From Idiomarina sp. UBA6142 (GTDB lineage: Bacteria > Pseudomonadota > Gammaproteobacteria > Enterobacterales > Alteromonadaceae), in the NCBI GenBank assembly GCA_002423905.1, contig DIVC01000126.1:1-20581 (forward strand): 20,581 nucleotides of DNA, in the 5' to 3' direction. Position 1 is the first letter of the stretch. Each line of letters starts with the position of its first letter. Of this stretch, positions 6,640 to 15,161 are shown piece after piece. Below the pieces are notes generated by a model. The model was not told where the DNA came from. It was given only the letters and a program-made list of their open reading frames with translations, and ran no database searches. The translations under genes and the position numbers were made by a program.

Positions 6640-7968
6640 GTGAACAAACCGAGCTGGAGAAATGATCTACGCGTCTACGCCGAACCACGGGTGTGGATTA
6701 TCTTTGCCTTCGGTATTATGAGTGGTTTCCCATGGGTATTGATCGGCTCGGTGCTATCAGCATGGATGCAAGAAGCCGGTGTATCACGCAGCGAAATAGG
6801 CTTATTTGCAGCTGTGTTCGCTGCCTATTCGATTAACTTTCTCTGGTCACCGCTGGTTGAGCGACTGAAATTACCGCTATTATTCCGCCTGTTTGGTCAA
6901 CGCCGCAGTTGGCTGGTGCTCTGCGCTGGCGCCATCATGGTGCTGACCGCCGCGTTAAGTCAGGTCGATTTGGCCAATGAGTTGTGGACCGTGGCCTTGA
7001 TCGCGGTGTTGATTGCAATATTCTCTGCCACCCAAGATATTGCTATTGATGCGTTTCGGATCGAAAGCTTCGCTGCCCATGAGGCGCGTTTACAATCCGC
7101 CGGAGCCGCTATGGCAACCGCTGGCTGGTGGACTGGCTACAGCGGCTTAGGCGCCATTCCGTTCTTTTTAGTGAACGGTACCACCTTGCAGTGGCAAGAT
7201 GCCTATTTATTCCTCAGTGGCATGCTAGCACTGCAATTATTCGTCGTTATGTTGACCCGTGAACCAACGCGCTACAGCGCTGTGCAACTGCAATTCAAGC
7301 GCTGGCAAGAGTGGCTCAAGGCGAGTGCCGTGGACCCAATCACCGAATTCTTTAAACGCAGCGGCTGGAAACTAGCGCTGGGCATGTTAGCGTTCATCTT
7401 TTTATTCAAGATTGGCGAAGCCTTTCTCGGCCGTATGTCGATTGTATTTTACAAAGAGATTGGTTTTACCAATGAAGAAATTGGTATGTACCCGAAATTA
7501 GTCACCTGGTGGGTGACCATTATTTTTGCCATGCTCGGCAGCTTTGTCAATTTACGTATGGGCATAGTTCGCGGTCTGCTCACCGGTGGTGTCGCTATGG
7601 CCGCCAGTAATCTTATGTTTGCTTGGATTGCCGTGACCGGCCCAAGCACGCAATTATTGTTGGCGACTGTCTTAATCGATGGTTTCACCAGCGCGTGGTC
7701 GACAGTAGCTTTTGTGGCCTTTATCAGCATGCTCTGTAGCCGTACTTTTACCGCCACTCAATACGCGCTGTTAGCGTCACTGGGTAACTTAGGTCGGACA
7801 CTATTATCGTCCTACTCAGGTATTATGGTGGATTGGTTAGACGGAGACTGGCAAACCTTCTTTATTATTACCGCGTTAATGGTGATCCCAAGCTTATTGA
7901 TCTTATTTGCTCTGCGTAAGCCGCTGACCCGTTTAGAACGTGCTTACCAGGACGAGTTAAACCGATGA
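6640..7968 (+). CDS. ampG: AmpG-like muropeptide MFS permease
   Basis: A 442-residue major facilitator with about 12 hydrophobic segments. AmpG family motifs are present: GIMSGFPWVLIG near the N-terminus, the segment around NFLWSPLVERLKLP, and the highly conserved SATQDIAIDAFRIE. AmpG brings GlcNAc-anhydroMurNAc peptides from the periplasm into the cytoplasm for cell-wall recycling, and in some bacteria this controls AmpC beta-lactamase induction. E. coli AmpG is longer (491 residues, extra C-terminal helices), so this is a short form. The start is GTG at 6640 with no clear ribosome-binding site. Translation may be coupled to the cyclophilin gene that ends 7 bases earlier. Another AmpG-family substrate cannot be excluded. 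Confidence 0.82.
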   Translation: MNKPSWRNDLRVYAEPRVWIIFAFGIMSGFPWVLIGSVLSAWMQEAGVSRSEIGLFAAVFAAYSINFLWSPLVERLKLPLLFRLFGQRRSWLVLCAGAIMVLTAALSQVDLANELWTVALIAVLIAIFSATQDIAIDAFRIESFAAHEARLQSAGAAMATAGWWTGYSGLGAIPFFLVNGTTLQWQDAYLFLSGMLALQLFVVMLTREPTRYSAVQLQFKRWQEWLKASAVDPITEFFKRSGWKLALGMLAFIFLFKIGEAFLGRMSIVFYKEIGFTNEEIGMYPKLVTWWVTIIFAMLGSFVNLRMGIVRGLLTGGVAMAASNLMFAWIAVTGPSTQLLLATVLIDGFTSAWSTVAFVAFISMLCSRTFTATQYALLASLGNLGRTLLSSYSGIMVDWLDGDWQTFFIITALMVIPSLLILFALRKPLTRLERAYQDELNR

Positions 7969-8825
7969 ACTGGGTGATCGTTGGGCAAGGCGCACTAGCC
8001 TCATTGGTGGCGATAAAACTGCAACAACAGCATCAGTCAGTGGCTATTTTGACGCGCCATGATAGTGCCGCTGAAGTGCGTTATTTCGAGCACCAATGCT
8101 ATCAATTCAACACTACTTCAGTGCGTGACTTGGCTGACCATGACCACCAGACAACACTGTTTGCTGCCGTCAAAGCCTATCAGGTTGAAGCACTGCTCAA
8201 ACAACTCGGCCCAGCTGCTGACAACTGCCAACTGGTGCTCAGTTACAATGGCATGCTCGATAATGAGTCGCAGCTGTTACCTGCTAGGTGCTTGCATTGG
8301 GTAACTACCCATGGTGCTTATCGTGACGGTCTCCAGCTAGTGCATGCCGGCAAGGGGCAAAGTTGGTTGGGGTGGCAGCAGGGTCATGGTGCCGCAACGC
8401 CGCACCAGTTGCTCAATACCTTAGGGCAGACACTGCCACCGCTGCAATGGCAAGCCGATATTCAACGCCAGCGCTGGCAAAAACTGGCGATAAACTGTCT
8501 CATAAATCCGCTGACGGTCATCCACAACTGCCGCAATGGTGAGCTATTATCGTTGGCACTTGATGCCGAGATGCTGCAACTGGCTACCGAAATCAGTGTG
8601 CTGGCGGCCCGCCTACAACACCTTGAGTTGGCGCCACAGCAATTGCTCGCACAGGCACTCGAGGTCGCTCACAAAACTGCCGATAACCGCTCATCGATGC
8701 TCAGCGATGTCTTGGCCGGGCGGCCCACTGAAATTGATTATTTGAATGGTTTCATTGCCCGCCAAAGCGCGCACTTGGGGTTTACCGCCAGCGCCAACGA
8801 ACGGCTCTGGCAGCAACTTCGATAA
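7965..8825 (+). CDS. panE: 2-dehydropantoate 2-reductase (ketopantoate reductase)
   Basis: A 286-residue NADPH enzyme that reduces ketopantoate to pantoate in coenzyme A synthesis. The N-terminal Rossmann motif is VGQGALASLVA, with alanine where the third glycine of GxGxxG usually lies. The C-terminal helical domain carries KLAINCLINPLTVI with the catalytic lysine, NCRNGELL, and RPTEIDYLNGF with the catalytic glutamate. All match E. coli PanE closely. Its ATG overlaps the AmpG stop (ATGA), so it is translationally coupled. It ends 8 bases from the convergent ribBX stop and no terminator is visible between them. Confidence 0.93.
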   Translation: MNWVIVGQGALASLVAIKLQQQHQSVAILTRHDSAAEVRYFEHQCYQFNTTSVRDLADHDHQTTLFAAVKAYQVEALLKQLGPAADNCQLVLSYNGMLDNESQLLPARCLHWVTTHGAYRDGLQLVHAGKGQSWLGWQQGHGAATPHQLLNTLGQTLPPLQWQADIQRQRWQKLAINCLINPLTVIHNCRNGELLSLALDAEMLQLATEISVLAARLQHLELAPQQLLAQALEVAHKTADNRSSMLSDVLAGRPTEIDYLNGFIARQSAHLGFTASANERLWQQLR

Positions 8826-8833
8826 GACGCTGC

Positions 8834-9967
8834 TTAACGCTCGTCAGGCTGCTGTGGATCTTCGATAAAATCGACCACCTCAAGACCAAAGCCAGATAAC
8901 GCCGAATAGCGTTTCGGTGAACTCATCAGGCGCATTTCATGCACCCCTAAATCAGCCAAAATTTGTGAGCCAATACCGACATTGCGTGATGCATTGGAAG
9001 CCGCTGCTGTTGGTTTTCCCTCGCCCCGATCTTGCTCCGCGAAGCTGCTCACCAATTCAAGAATATCCGCCGGGCTCTGTTGCCGGCTAATCACCACCAA
9101 CACACCACCATGGCTACCAATATAACTCATGGCATGGGCCAATGGCCAACTTCGCTTCGCGGCTCGGTCTGTGGCAAACAAGTCATTGAAGGTATCTTGT
9201 AAATGAACCCGCACATTGACCACTTGCCCAGCGTTGATAGCGCCATTGACCAAGGCATAATGGACCTGCTTATCAATCGTATCTTGATAGGTGTATAACT
9301 CAAAATCACCATATGCGGTGGGCAGCCGACACTGGCCGCGTGGTATCACCGTTGTTTCTTTAAGCGACCGATATTCAATTAAATCAGCGATGGTACCTAT
9401 TTTTAAATCATGCTCAGCGGCAAATTTTTCCAGATCAGGACGGCGCGCCATACTGCCGTCTTCATTAAGAATTTCGACAATAACCGCCGCCGGTTCAAAC
9501 CCTGCCAAGCGCGCTAAATCACAACCAGCTTCGGTATGGCCAGCACGATTAAGCACCCCACCCGGCTTGGCTTTTAATGGAAAAATATGGCCCGGCATCA
9601 CCAAATCACTGGGTTTGGCGTTGGCAGCCACTGCCGCTTGCACGGTGCGAGCTCGGTCAGCCGCCGAAATACCTGTGGTCACACCTTCAGCGGCTTCAAT
9701 TGATACCGTAAAATTAGTCGCATACGGCGATGAATTTTGGTCCACCATCAGCGGCAAACGCAATTGTGCACAACGTTCTTCGGTCAAGGTTAAGCAAATC
9801 AAACCACGCCCGTAACGAGCCATAAAGTTAATCGCAGCTGGAGTGATACACTCGGCGGCCATAATCAGATCGCCTTCATTTTCGCGATCTTCATCGTCCA
9901 TCAGAATCACCATTTTGCCGTGACGAATATCGTCAATGATCTCGGCGGCGCTGTACAGAGTAGTCAC
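8834..9967 (-). CDS. ribBX: 3,4-dihydroxy-2-butanone 4-phosphate synthase with degenerate GTP cyclohydrolase II-like domain (RibBX type)
   Basis: A 377-residue two-domain protein. Residues 1-200 form a complete DHBP synthase that turns ribulose 5-phosphate into the four-carbon riboflavin precursor: [11 protein letters not shown] (24-34) is the acidic metal-binding loop, and GHIFPL and AGHTEAG hold the other active-site residues. Residues from about 205 align with GTP cyclohydrolase II (RVH, later LGVHEMRLM) but lack its zinc cysteines: where RibA has SECLTGD and RCDCG, this protein has LQDTFND and no CxC. The RQEGRGIGL segment has become [12 protein letters not shown] cyclohydrolase activity is therefore not expected. 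Hybrids of this kind are known in Proteobacteria (RibBX in Shewanella). Its ATG overlaps the ribD stop by four bases. Confidence 0.9.
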   Translation of the reverse strand: MTTLYSAAEIIDDIRHGKMVILMDDEDRENEGDLIMAAECITPAAINFMARYGRGLICLTLTEERCAQLRLPLMVDQNSSPYATNFTVSIEAAEGVTTGISAADRARTVQAAVAANAKPSDLVMPGHIFPLKAKPGGVLNRAGHTEAGCDLARLAGFEPAAVIVEILNEDGSMARRPDLEKFAAEHDLKIGTIADLIEYRSLKETTVIPRGQCRLPTAYGDFELYTYQDTIDKQVHYALVNGAINAGQVVNVRVHLQDTFNDLFATDRAAKRSWPLAHAMSYIGSHGGVLVVISRQQSPADILELVSSFAEQDRGEGKPTAAASNASRNVGIGSQILADLGVHEMRLMSSPKRYSALSGFGLEVVDFIEDPQQPDER

Positions 9968-11112
9968 GACTTAACGCTCCTGTTGCCTTTGCTGGCTGGT
10001 TCAGCATGATTGGAATAGCGAACTGCAGCGGTAATACGAATGTCATCACCAAGCGGCTGCAGATCGGTAAAGCTCAGGCCGGTTGCTTGGCTGAGCTCGG
10101 TCAGCGCCGGTAAAGCCAATAATGGCTGCGCCTGCGCTCCTAATAGTTTCGGGGCTAAATAAACGATCAGTTCATCAGCTAATTGTTGCGTAATCAGTTG
10201 CCCAGCAAGGGTGGCGCCGCATTCTGTCCACACCAGATTGACTTGCTCGGCAACGGCTAAATGCGTCAGTACTGCAGCAATATCCAGCCTACCGTCAGCT
10301 TCAGCCACCGTTAACCAGCGTACATGAGCCGGCCATTGCTGGGCTGGCACTTTGACTTGATCGCCATAGACCAACAAAATCGGCCCACCGTGGCAACCGA
10401 ACAGTGTCTGCTCTGGAGTCAGTTGTGCGCGCCGATCCAGAATCACTCGTAATGGCTGTGGCGTGGATTCCTCAGGATGTTGCCAGCGCACGTTCAACTG
10501 AGCATCGTCACGCAGCACCGTTTGTGCGGTTGACAAAATAGCCTGGCTGGCAGCGCGTTGCAGGTGCACATCAGCGCGGGCGGCGCTGCCGGTGATCCAC
10601 TTACTAGCACCATTACTTAATGCCGTAGCACCATCAAGGCTAGCGGCTAATTTCACCTGCACAAACGGTCGCTGACGCCGCATGCGGCTGAAAAAGCCGC
10701 GGTTCAATTGCTCGGCTTCGCGGCCTAACAGACCAACCTCAACGGCGATACCGGCAGCACGCAAAGCGGCAATACCGGTGCCCGCCACTAACGGATTAGG
10801 GTCTTGCATTGCTACCACGACCTGAGCAATGCCGGCATCAATAAGCGCATGTGCACAAGGCGGCGTGCGGCCAAAATGACTGCATGGTTCGAGGGTGACA
10901 TAAGCCGTAGCACCGCGCGCTTCAGCACCGGCTTGTTGCAGTGCAAAGACTTCGGCATGATAACCACCGGGACGCTGATGCCAACCTTCACCGATCACCT
11001 GCTGGTTTTTTACGATGACGCAACCCACCATGGGATTCGGCGCAGCACTGAAACGCCCCTTGGCAGCGAGTGCCAATGCACGGTGCATATGATGGCGGCC
11101 AGAATCAGTCAT
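9964..11112 (-). CDS. ribD: Bifunctional riboflavin deaminase/reductase RibD
   Basis: A 382-residue bifunctional enzyme. The N-terminal deaminase domain has the zinc motif H52-A-E54 and [11 protein letters not shown] (Cys77 and Cys86), and converts the pyrimidinone product of GTP cyclohydrolase II. The C-terminal reductase domain (about 150-370) includes [27 protein letters not shown] and [11 protein letters not shown]. The ATG at 11112 overlaps the nrdR end by eight bases. The frame stays open to 11175, but that extension lies inside nrdR and does not resemble RibD. The ribosome-binding site is weak, which fits coupling to nrdR. Downstream it overlaps ribBX directly, with no ribE between. 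Confidence 0.93.
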   Translation of the reverse strand: MTDSGRHHMHRALALAAKGRFSAAPNPMVGCVIVKNQQVIGEGWHQRPGGYHAEVFALQQAGAEARGATAYVTLEPCSHFGRTPPCAHALIDAGIAQVVVAMQDPNPLVAGTGIAALRAAGIAVEVGLLGREAEQLNRGFFSRMRRQRPFVQVKLAASLDGATALSNGASKWITGSAARADVHLQRAASQAILSTAQTVLRDDAQLNVRWQHPEESTPQPLRVILDRRAQLTPEQTLFGCHGGPILLVYGDQVKVPAQQWPAHVRWLTVAEADGRLDIAAVLTHLAVAEQVNLVWTECGATLAGQLITQQLADELIVYLAPKLLGAQAQPLLALPALTELSQATGLSFTDLQPLGDDIRITAAVRYSNHAEPASKGNRSVKS

Positions 11113-11554
11113 TGAGGCGGGCAATTTCTTCGCCAAATTCCCGAATATCGGTAAATGCGCGGTACACCGAGGCAAAGCGGATATAGGCTACCTTATCGAG
11201 GCTTTTCAACTGCTCCATCACCAGCCCACCAATAAACTGGCTAGTCACTTCACGCTCACCAGTGGCTCGCAACGCCGCTTTCACTTGGTTAATCGCTTGC
11301 TCAATAGCTTCAATACCGACCGGACGTTTTTCCAAAGCCCGCAGTAATCCATTACGCAGCTTGTCTTCATTGAAGGGCTCACGGGTGCCATCAGACTTAA
11401 TCACCCGCGGCATAATCAATTCGGCCATTTCAAAGGTGGTAAAGCGCTCGCCACAGTCTGCGCATTCGCGCCGCCGCCGCACCGATGCCCCATCCGCCAC
11501 CAAGCGCGAATCAATCACTTTGGTATCTTGTGCTTCACAAAACGGACAATGCAT
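11105..11554 (-). CDS. nrdR: Transcriptional repressor NrdR
   Basis: A 149-residue protein, the usual length, that represses ribonucleotide reductase genes according to ATP/dATP state. The N-terminal zinc ribbon has Cys3, Cys6, Cys31 and Cys34 (HCPFC and CADCGERF) with an arginine-rich DNA-binding segment VRRRREC between. The ATP-cone domain follows (about 46-136). The start is supported by a strong AGGAGG five bases before the ATG. It sits 43 bases after glyA and overlaps ribD, the usual gammaproteobacterial order glyA-nrdR-ribD. I did not find a pair of NrdR boxes in this window. Confidence 0.96.
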   Translation of the reverse strand: MHCPFCEAQDTKVIDSRLVADGASVRRRRECADCGERFTTFEMAELIMPRVIKSDGTREPFNEDKLRNGLLRALEKRPVGIEAIEQAINQVKAALRATGEREVTSQFIGGLVMEQLKSLDKVAYIRFASVYRAFTDIREFGEEIARLND

Positions 11555-11575
11555 AGCTGCCTCCTAGTGAGCGCT

Positions 11576-11595
11576 GTTGGTGGTTTACACCCAAC
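11576..11595 (-). repeat. Small hairpin between glyA and nrdR
   Basis: On the minus strand GTT-G-GGTG and CACC-AAC form a 7-pair stem with one bulged base around TAAAC, just after the glyA stop. It has no U-tract. It may mark processing or partial attenuation between glyA and nrdR, but it could be chance. Confidence 0.25.
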
Positions 11596-11597
11596 GC

Positions 11598-12854
11598 TTA
11601 ACCGTATACCGGGAAACGCTGACATAGCGCTTTCACGTGATCACGAACGTGTGCTTCTACCGCCTCATTACCGAGGTTATCGAGCACGTCACAAATCCAG
11701 TTGGCTACTTGTTCCGCTTCAGCCACCTTAAAACCGCGACGAGTAATCGCTGGAGTACCTAAGCGTAAGCCCGAGGTGACAAAAGGTGACCGCGGATCAT
11801 TGGGCACCGAGTTTTTGTTCACTGTGATAAAGGCCCGGCCTAAAGCTGCATCAGCATCTTTACCGGTGATATCTTTATCAATCAAATCAACTAGGAACAA
11901 ATGATTTTTGGTACCACCGGAGACAATTTTATAGCCCCGTGCTTGCATCACCCGCACCATGGCGTTGGCATTATCCAGCACCTGCTGTTGATAAGCTTTA
12001 AACTCAGGTTCCATCGCCTCTTTAAAGGCCACTGCCTTGGCCGCGATGACATGACACAGCGGCCCACCTTGGCTGCCTGGGAACACTCCACCATTTAATT
12101 TCTTATGCAGTGCTTCGTCGTCTTTACCTGACAAAATAAGACCACTGCGCGGGCCGGCCAGCGTTTTGTGGGTTGTGGTCGTGACCACATCGGCAAATGG
12201 CACCGGGTTTGGATACAAACCAGCGGCAACTAAACCCGCTACGTGCGCCATATCGACCAATAAGTAGGCCCCTACTTCATCGGCAATTTCCCGGAACTTA
12301 GCCCAGTCGACGATGCCTGAATAGGCCGAGAAACCGGCCACAATCATTTTCGGTTTGTGCTCGCGGGCTAAACGCGCCACTTCGGCGTAATCAATTTCAC
12401 CGGTACTTTCATCCAGACCATATTGAATAGGATTATAGTTCTTGCCCGAGAAGTTCACGCTGGCACCGTGAGTTAAGTGGCCGCCATGCGCTAAGCTCAT
12501 ACCCAATACTGTATCACCGTGGTTTAACAACGCTAAAAATACGGCGGCATTGGCCTGTGAACCGGCATGTGGCTGAACGTTGGCATACTTGGCACCGAAC
12601 AGCTGTTTAGCGCGCTCAATAGCCAAGTTTTCAACGATATCAACGTATTCACAACCGCCGTAGTAACGCTTATGTGGATACCCTTCTGCGTACTTGTTGG
12701 TAAGCTGTGACCCTTGCGCCTGCAATACCCGCGGACTGGTGTAGTTTTCTGAAGCGATCAGCTCAATATGTTGTTCTTGGCGCTGTACTTCGTCTTGCAT
12801 CGCTTGCCATAAATCGGCATCGTAATCAGCAATGGTCATATCACGTTTCAACAT
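11598..12854 (-). CDS. glyA: Serine hydroxymethyltransferase
   Basis: A 418-residue pyridoxal-phosphate enzyme that interconverts serine and glycine while charging tetrahydrofolate with a one-carbon unit. Motifs are [39 protein letters not shown], and the cofactor lysine Lys230 in [16 protein letters not shown]. The length matches E. coli GlyA (417). The ATG at 12854 has GGAGGAA upstream at good spacing. It is the first gene of the glyA-nrdR-ribD-ribBX run and is divergent from ettA across a 113-base spacer in which I could not place a confident glyA promoter. Confidence 0.97.
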   Translation of the reverse strand: MLKRDMTIADYDADLWQAMQDEVQRQEQHIELIASENYTSPRVLQAQGSQLTNKYAEGYPHKRYYGGCEYVDIVENLAIERAKQLFGAKYANVQPHAGSQANAAVFLALLNHGDTVLGMSLAHGGHLTHGASVNFSGKNYNPIQYGLDESTGEIDYAEVARLAREHKPKMIVAGFSAYSGIVDWAKFREIADEVGAYLLVDMAHVAGLVAAGLYPNPVPFADVVTTTTHKTLAGPRSGLILSGKDDEALHKKLNGGVFPGSQGGPLCHVIAAKAVAFKEAMEPEFKAYQQQVLDNANAMVRVMQARGYKIVSGGTKNHLFLVDLIDKDITGKDADAALGRAFITVNKNSVPNDPRSPFVTSGLRLGTPAITRRGFKVAEAEQVANWICDVLDNLGNEAVEAHVRDHVKALCQRFPVYG

Positions 12855-12967
12855 CAGGGTTCCTCCACAAAATTGTGCGCTTAGTTTACCAATATACTTG
12901 GGTTCACGCCAACTTCAGGGTTAAAATAGCGGCTTGATTTTTTGTTCACTAAGGAACAGTCGCTGCC

Positions 12968-14632
12968 ATGGCACAATATATCTATTCAATGTATCGGGTT
13001 TCTAAAGTTGTCCCGCCCAAACGCACTATTTTAAAAGACATTTCTCTGTCATTTTTCCCCGGCGCCAAAATTGGTGTGCTCGGTCTGAACGGCTCGGGGA
13101 AATCGACCTTGTTACGTATCATGGCCGGTATTGATAAAGACATTGAGGGTGAAGCACGCCCACTCGCCGGTATTCAAATTGGCTACCTGCCACAAGAACC
13201 GCAGCTCGATGAACAAAAAACCGTACGCGAAGTGGTCGAAGAGGCCGTTGCTGATGTCAAAAATGCATTGACCGAACTCGATGCGGTATACGCCGCCTAT
13301 GCCGAAGAAAACGCCGACTTTGATGCGCTGGCCAAACGCCAAGGTGAACTGGAAGCGATTATTCAAGCCAAAGACGGGCACAATTTAGACAACATGCTCG
13401 AGCGCGCCGCTGATTCACTGCGATTACCGGCTTGGGATGCCAAAATCGCCAAGTTGTCTGGTGGCGAGCGCCGCCGCGTTGCTATTTGTCGCTTGCTGCT
13501 TAGCAAGCCCGATATGCTCTTGCTCGACGAACCAACCAACCACTTAGATGCTGAATCAGTCGCTTGGCTCGAGCGCTTCCTGCATGATTACGAGGGTACT
13601 GTGGTGGCCATTACCCACGACCGTTATTTCCTCGACAACGTCGCCGGCTGGATTCTCGAGTTAGACCGTGGCCATGGTATTCCTTGGGAAGGTAATTACT
13701 CGTCGTGGTTGGAGCAAAAAGAAGCCCGATTGGAGCAAGAAGAGAAATCTGAGAAGGCTCGCCAACGCAGCATTAAGCAAGAATTGGAATGGGTACGGCA
13801 GAATCCCAAAGGCCGCCAAGCTAAATCTAAAGCGCGGATGTCACGCTTTGAAGAATTACAAAACAGCGATTATCAAAAACGTAACGAAACCAATGAGTTG
13901 TTTATTCCGCCTGGTCCACGCTTGGGCGATAAGGTGATTGAGGTCAGCAACCTACGTAAATCGTACGATAAACGTCTACTGATTGATAACTTGAGCTTCA
14001 GCCTACCGAAAGGCGCAATTGTCGGTATTATCGGCCCTAACGGTGCGGGTAAGTCGACGCTATTCCGCATGATTACCGGTCAAGAGCAACCAGACAGCGG
14101 CACCATTACCATCGGTGATACGGTTAAATTAGCCAGTGTTGAACAGTTCCGTGACAGTATGACCGCCAGCAATACTGTGTGGCAGGAAATATCCGACGGC
14201 CAAGATATGCTGCGTATTGGTAACTTTGAAATTAACAGCCGTGCCTATGTCGGCCGCTTTAACTTTCGCGGTAACGATCAACAAAAGCATATCGGTGAAT
14301 TATCCGGCGGTGAACGTAACCGTGTGCACTTAGCTAAGTTGTTAAAAGCCGGTGGTAACGTGCTGCTGCTCGACGAACCCACCAACGACCTCGACGTTGA
14401 AACGCTGCGAGCGCTTGAGGAAGCCATTTTGGAATTCCCCGGCTCAGCGATGATCATCTCGCACGATCGCTGGTTCCTTGACCGTGTCGCCACCCATATT
14501 CTCGATTACCGTGATGAAGGCCAGGTGAACTTCTACGAAGGGAACTACACCGACTATGAAGCCTACATGAAGAAAACCCATGGCGAACATGCTATGGATC
14601 CACATCGTATCCGCTACAAGCCGATTGGTTAA
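12968..14632 (+). CDS. ettA: Energy-dependent translational throttle protein EttA (ABC-F)
   Basis: A 554-residue cytoplasmic ABC-F ATPase with two nucleotide-binding domains and no membrane segments. Domain 1 has Walker A GLNGSGKS (39-46), an arm insertion (about 95-140), signature LSGGE (163-167) and Walker B with Glu188. The basic P-site tRNA-interaction linker spans about 245-320. Domain 2 has Walker A GPNGAGKS (356-363), signature LSGGE (445-449) and Glu470. Both catalytic glutamates fall at the same numbers as in E. coli EttA. It binds the ribosomal E site and gates entry into elongation according to the ATP/ADP ratio. The ATG is preceded by AAGGAACAG. A possible promoter, TTGGGT (12898) and TAAAAT (12922) spaced by 18, lies upstream. 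Confidence 0.96.
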   Translation: MAQYIYSMYRVSKVVPPKRTILKDISLSFFPGAKIGVLGLNGSGKSTLLRIMAGIDKDIEGEARPLAGIQIGYLPQEPQLDEQKTVREVVEEAVADVKNALTELDAVYAAYAEENADFDALAKRQGELEAIIQAKDGHNLDNMLERAADSLRLPAWDAKIAKLSGGERRRVAICRLLLSKPDMLLLDEPTNHLDAESVAWLERFLHDYEGTVVAITHDRYFLDNVAGWILELDRGHGIPWEGNYSSWLEQKEARLEQEEKSEKARQRSIKQELEWVRQNPKGRQAKSKARMSRFEELQNSDYQKRNETNELFIPPGPRLGDKVIEVSNLRKSYDKRLLIDNLSFSLPKGAIVGIIGPNGAGKSTLFRMITGQEQPDSGTITIGDTVKLASVEQFRDSMTASNTVWQEISDGQDMLRIGNFEINSRAYVGRFNFRGNDQQKHIGELSGGERNRVHLAKLLKAGGNVLLLDEPTNDLDVETLRALEEAILEFPGSAMIISHDRWFLDRVATHILDYRDEGQVNFYEGNYTDYEAYMKKTHGEHAMDPHRIRYKPIG

Positions 14633-14642
14633 TAAGCTCGAA

Positions 14643-14680
14643 CAAGGTCGTTGGTGAATAAAAATTAACCAACGACCTTG
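14643..14680 (+). terminator. Long hairpin after ettA, possible terminator
   Basis: CAAGGTCGTTGGT (14643-14655) and ACCAACGACCTTG (14668-14680) are perfect 13-base arms around a 12-base AT-rich loop that can itself pair (AAT/ATT). It starts 11 bases after the ettA stop. No T-run follows, so it is not a textbook intrinsic terminator. It may stabilise the mRNA 3' end or stop transcription with Rho. The right arm shares its last bases with the -35 of the next promoter. Confidence 0.6.
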
Positions 14681-14705
14681 ACAAATCATAGGTCTTTAGT
14701 CTAAT
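14678..14705 (+). promoter_or_regulatory. Promoter of the four-cysteine secreted protein
   Basis: A perfect -35 TTGACA (14678-14683) is spaced 16 bases from TCTAAT (14700-14705), which differs from TATAAT at one base. The predicted start near 14712 gives a leader of about 43 bases. The TTG of the -35 is part of the preceding hairpin arm. Confidence 0.65.
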
Positions 14706-14754
14706 TCCTTTGAGTGACACACATCGGTGTTTCTTCTCCATAAGGATTGCTCTA

Positions 14755-15144
14755 ATGACACCATATACGACTCTACGATCGAGCCTGTTGGCAATAACCA
14801 TCGTCCTCACAGTAGTGCTCAGTGCAGCGGCAGAGGCGCGCTCCTATAAATCCTTTACCATCAATTATCACTATGTCGGTGAAGGCAGCGCTAGCGAATG
14901 CTTCGAAGGATTATGCGTATCGCTCTACATCAAAAATGTGAATGTGAACGGCGATAAAAGTAGAATTTGTGCGCGCCTGGTTAATTCGGCGTCAACCCAA
15001 TGGCGTGGCGCCTATCGACTGACCAATCGCGATGACAGTTCAACCTTTGCTAGTGCGCAAGTCAATGCACGCAGTAGCAAAGATATCTGTGAAATTCTCC
15101 CGGCCCAGCGTAATTACCGGTTGGTATTACGCCAAGACAGTTAA
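14755..15144 (+). CDS. Small secreted protein of unknown function with four cysteines
   Basis: A 129-residue protein I do not recognise. It has a signal peptide with a hydrophobic core (about 8-23) and a likely cleavage near AEA (25-27). The mature part is about 100 residues, polar and probably beta-rich, with four cysteines at 49, 54, 72 and 112 (SECFEGLC, RICAR, DICEIL). That number allows two disulfides and suggests a periplasmic or outer location. The ATG at 14755 has AAGGA eight bases upstream and follows a good promoter. A TTG further up (14710) is in frame but would bury the signal peptide. It stands alone between ettA and the convergent fadE, 17 bases from the fadE stop. No function can be assigned. 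Confidence 0.75.
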   Translation: MTPYTTLRSSLLAITIVLTVVLSAAAEARSYKSFTINYHYVGEGSASECFEGLCVSLYIKNVNVNGDKSRICARLVNSASTQWRGAYRLTNRDDSSTFASAQVNARSSKDICEILPAQRNYRLVLRQDS

Positions 15145-15161
15145 TGGACCCATCGCCAAGC

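Noticed and set aside
9291..9815. 174-residue plus-strand open frame opposite ribBX
   Set aside because: It is an antisense shadow of a well-supported gene, with low-complexity composition and no ribosome-binding site of note.
9964..9970. Possible FMN riboswitch before ribBX
   Set aside because: ribBX overlaps ribD and has no leader, so there is no room for the aptamer.
11113..11175. N-terminal extension of RibD to 403 residues
   Set aside because: It lies inside nrdR and does not resemble RibD. The ATG at 11112 gives the usual length.
14710..14754. TTG start adding 15 residues to the four-cysteine protein
   Set aside because: It has no ribosome-binding site, is at the predicted transcription start, and would hide the signal peptide.
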